Program-made: the position numbers and the translations under genes | NCBI RefSeq assembly: GCF_000009265.1 | Contig: NC_008384.1 | Coordinates: 310,001-374,000 of the forward strand | DNA: 64,000 nucleotides | Reading direction: 5' to 3' | DNA from: Rhizobium johnstonii 3841 | Lineage (GTDB): Bacteria; Pseudomonadota; Alphaproteobacteria; Rhizobiales; Rhizobiaceae | Part shown: in pieces, positions 62,505 through 64,000 of the stretch | Layout of the letters: the number at the start of each line of letters is the position of its first letter | Numbering within the stretch: position 1 is the stretch's first letter | Notes under the pieces: generated by a model | Database searches by the model: none | What the model was told of the DNA's origin: nothing | The model's input: the letters and a program-made list of their open reading frames with translations, nothing else

Positions 62505-63383
62505 ATGACCCCACTTCGCCAGCGCATGAGCGAGGACATGCAGGTGCGCAATTTTTCGCTCAATACCCAACTCGCATATCTGCAACAGGTGTCGCTGTTT
62601 GCGCGATACTTCAGCAAGTCGCCGGACTTGCTCGGCCGCGAGGATGTCCGGATCTATCAGGTCTATCTGGCCAACGAGAAGAAGCTGGCGCCAAGCTCGA
62701 TCCATACCGCAATTTCGGCGCTGCGTTTTCTCTATAAGGTGACGCTCGAGAGAGACTGGGTGCCTGAAGAGGTCCTCCCGCTTCCCAAGAAGCCACAGAA
62801 GCTACCGATTATCCTCAGTCCGGATGAAGTGCAGCACTTTCTCGGCTGCGTGCTCGATCCCAAACATCACGCCATCCTGACCACGTGCTATGCCGCGGGC
62901 CTACGCATTTCGGAAGCGGTGCAGCTGAAGCCCACGGACATCGATAGCCAGAGAATGGTCGTCCGTGTCGAGCAGGGTAAAGGCCAGAAGGACCGCTATG
63001 TGATGCTGTCGCCCAAGCTGCTTGAGATCCTGCGCGATTACTGGAAGATGCGGCGGCCGAAGGCGTGGCTCTTCCCCGGCGATCGAGCCGGCCAGCCGAT
63101 CACCAGGGATGCAGTGGGGGAAGCTTGCGCGAAAGCGCACAACCTCTCCCGCTTGTCCAAACCGGTGACGCCGCACAGTTTGCGGCACGCCTTCGCCGTC
63201 CACCTCCTGGAAGCCGGTGCCGACGTGCGCACCATTCAATTGTTGCTCGGTCACCGCAGCCTCGCGACCACCGCCCATTATCTGCGCATCGCCACGAACA
63301 AGGTCTGCGCCACGTCGAGCCCCTTCGAGCTTTTGCCGCGTCCGGCGCCCACCCTGCCGCCCGCTAAGCCTGAGTACTTCTGA
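62505..63383 (+). CDS. tyrosine recombinase/integrase of the IS91-like element
   Basis: 292 residues from ATG 62505 with GAGGAG upstream. N-terminal SAM-like core-binding domain (about 10-90) and catalytic domain with R in G-L-R-I-S-E-A, K in G-K-G-Q-K-D-R-Y, H-S-L-R-H, L-G-H-R and the tyrosine in T-T-A-H-Y. Such XerC/D-like genes occur in a subgroup of IS91 elements, directly before the transposase. It likely helps resolve or insert the element. Confidence 0.9.
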   Translation: MTPLRQRMSEDMQVRNFSLNTQLAYLQQVSLFARYFSKSPDLLGREDVRIYQVYLANEKKLAPSSIHTAISALRFLYKVTLERDWVPEEVLPLPKKPQKLPIILSPDEVQHFLGCVLDPKHHAILTTCYAAGLRISEAVQLKPTDIDSQRMVVRVEQGKGQKDRYVMLSPKLLEILRDYWKMRRPKAWLFPGDRAGQPITRDAVGEACAKAHNLSRLSKPVTPHSLRHAFAVHLLEAGADVRTIQLLLGHRSLATTAHYLRIATNKVCATSSPFELLPRPAPTLPPAKPEYF

Positions 63384-63389
63384 GCGCTG

Positions 63390-64000
63390 ATGGCCCGTCC
63401 GGGGCCGGAAGTGGCGGATATATTCCGTCGCTACGGCGAGGCCTATCGTGCCCAGCACACATCGCTGTCGACCGCTCAGCGCCGTGTCATGACGGCGATC
63501 GAGTTGTGCCGCACCGCCGCGCTCGGGGGGCATGTCGAAGCGTGCGATCAATGCGGCCACCGGCGCATCGCCTTCAACAGCTGCCGTGACAGACATTGTC
63601 CCCGCTGCCAATCACTCGCCCGTGCACAATGGCTGGAGGATCGTCGCGCCGAGCTACTCGACACGCAGTACTTTCACGTCGTCTTCACGCTGCCGGAGGC
63701 CATTGCCGCCATCGCCTATCAAAACAAGGCGCTCGTCTACGGCCTGCTGTTCCGCGCCACCGCCGAGACGCTGCGCACCATCGCCGCCGACCCCAAGCAT
63801 CTCGGCGCCGAGATCGGCTTCTTTGCCGTGCTGCACACCTGGGGGCAAAATCTGCTGCACCATCCCCATCTGCACTGCGTCGTCCCGGGTGGCGGGTTCT
63901 CGCCGGACGGCACGCGATGGATCACCTGCAAACGCGGCTTCTTCCTGCCGGTCCGGGTGCTCTCACGCCTGTTCCGCCGCTTGTTCCTCGAGCACCTGCA
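63390..64000 (+). CDS. IS91-family transposase, 5' part
   Basis: About 203 codons are in the window from ATG 63390; the gene runs off the end. An N-terminal zinc-binding region is visible (C-D-Q-C-G-H, then C-R-D-R-H-C-P-R-C-Q) followed by F-H-V-V-F-T-L-P and H-P-H-L-H-C-V-V-P-G-G-G, the HUH-type histidine motif of Y2 rolling-circle transposases. The catalytic tyrosines would lie beyond 64000. Starts 6 nt after the recombinase stop. Confidence 0.9.
   Translation, partial: MARPGPEVADIFRRYGEAYRAQHTSLSTAQRRVMTAIELCRTAALGGHVEACDQCGHRRIAFNSCRDRHCPRCQSLARAQWLEDRRAELLDTQYFHVVFTLPEAIAAIAYQNKALVYGLLFRATAETLRTIAADPKHLGAEIGFFAVLHTWGQNLLHHPHLHCVVPGGGFSPDGTRWITCKRGFFLPVRVLSRLFRRLFLEHL

Larger units (their letters stand above)
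62357..64000 (+). mobile_element. IS91-like element with accessory tyrosine recombinase (partial)
   Basis: Left end at about 62357, where dnaE2 sequence stops. The end has a perfect 20-bp palindrome TTATGCCGAATTCGGCATAA (62357-62376) and a second hairpin CCGCTCCG/CGGAGCGG (62393-62400 with 62407-62414), as expected for rolling-circle ori/ter ends. It encodes a tyrosine recombinase and an IS91-family transposase; the element continues past 64000. Confidence 0.85.

Overview
The window is high-GC DNA from an alphaproteobacterium, most likely a Rhizobium of the R. etli / R. leguminosarum group. That rests on recognising rhizobial families (PcaR-pcaIJF, DUF982, DUF3175, HWE and LOV kinases, a type-2 GlgX) and on repeated promoter-like sites matching the alphaproteobacterial EcfG consensus (GGAAC, 16-17 nt, CGTT-like). 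I saw no rRNA, tRNA or CRISPR array. All calls come from reading the sequence; no database search was run.

Layout. 1-4.7 kb: 5' end of a GH51 arabinofuranosidase with an ArsR-like regulator and inverted-repeat operators; a deletion relic of a FitA/VapB-type antitoxin; a di-heme cytochrome c peroxidase divergent from a secreted acid phosphatase. 4.8-9 kb: beta-ketoadipate module pcaR / pcaIJF plus a GNAT gene. 9.1-17.7 kb (minus): an XRE regulator, then a tightly coupled six-gene hydrogenase-4/complex I-like operon whose large subunit lacks the Ni-binding cysteine pattern (an Ehr-type complex), ending in a DUF4365-like gene. 17.7-19.9 kb: a broken duplicate of the pcaF-GNAT segment and an MFS transporter. 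20.3-26 kb: a three-gene overlapping operon coding for a 1554-residue exported caspase-family protein (peptidoglycan-binding, PAN and EF-hand-like elements), a secreted Cys-rich protein and a single-pass membrane protein. This is my best candidate for an undescribed system.

26-51 kb reads as a stress island: SDR, glgX-topoisomerase IB-LigD polymerase operon, GST, DUF3175, KGG protein, a large hybrid kinase, DUF2934, UdgX, cardiolipin synthase plus EEP hydrolase, a type B carboxylesterase, several very small proteins, two divergent HWE kinases (one with a LOV photosensor), DUF982, DUF6766, and an Nramp-related transporter. About ten EcfG-like promoters lie just upstream of these genes, so much of the block may belong to one general stress regulon. 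50.8-57 kb is a copper module: Cys-rich exported protein, DUF305, Cys-rich four-helix protein, cytochrome c556 with an in-frame amber stop, CueR, a CopA ATPase behind a 19-bp-spacer promoter, a nucleotide cyclase fused to a YHS domain, and a Spy-like protein.

57.4-64 kb: a glycosyltransferase, a Kup potassium transporter, a small gene with its own terminator, and the C-terminal remnant of error-prone polymerase dnaE2, cut by an IS91-like element that carries a tyrosine recombinase and a transposase running off the window. Gene decay (antitoxin, toxin, pcaF copy, cytochrome b561, c556, dnaE2) marks the plastic segments.
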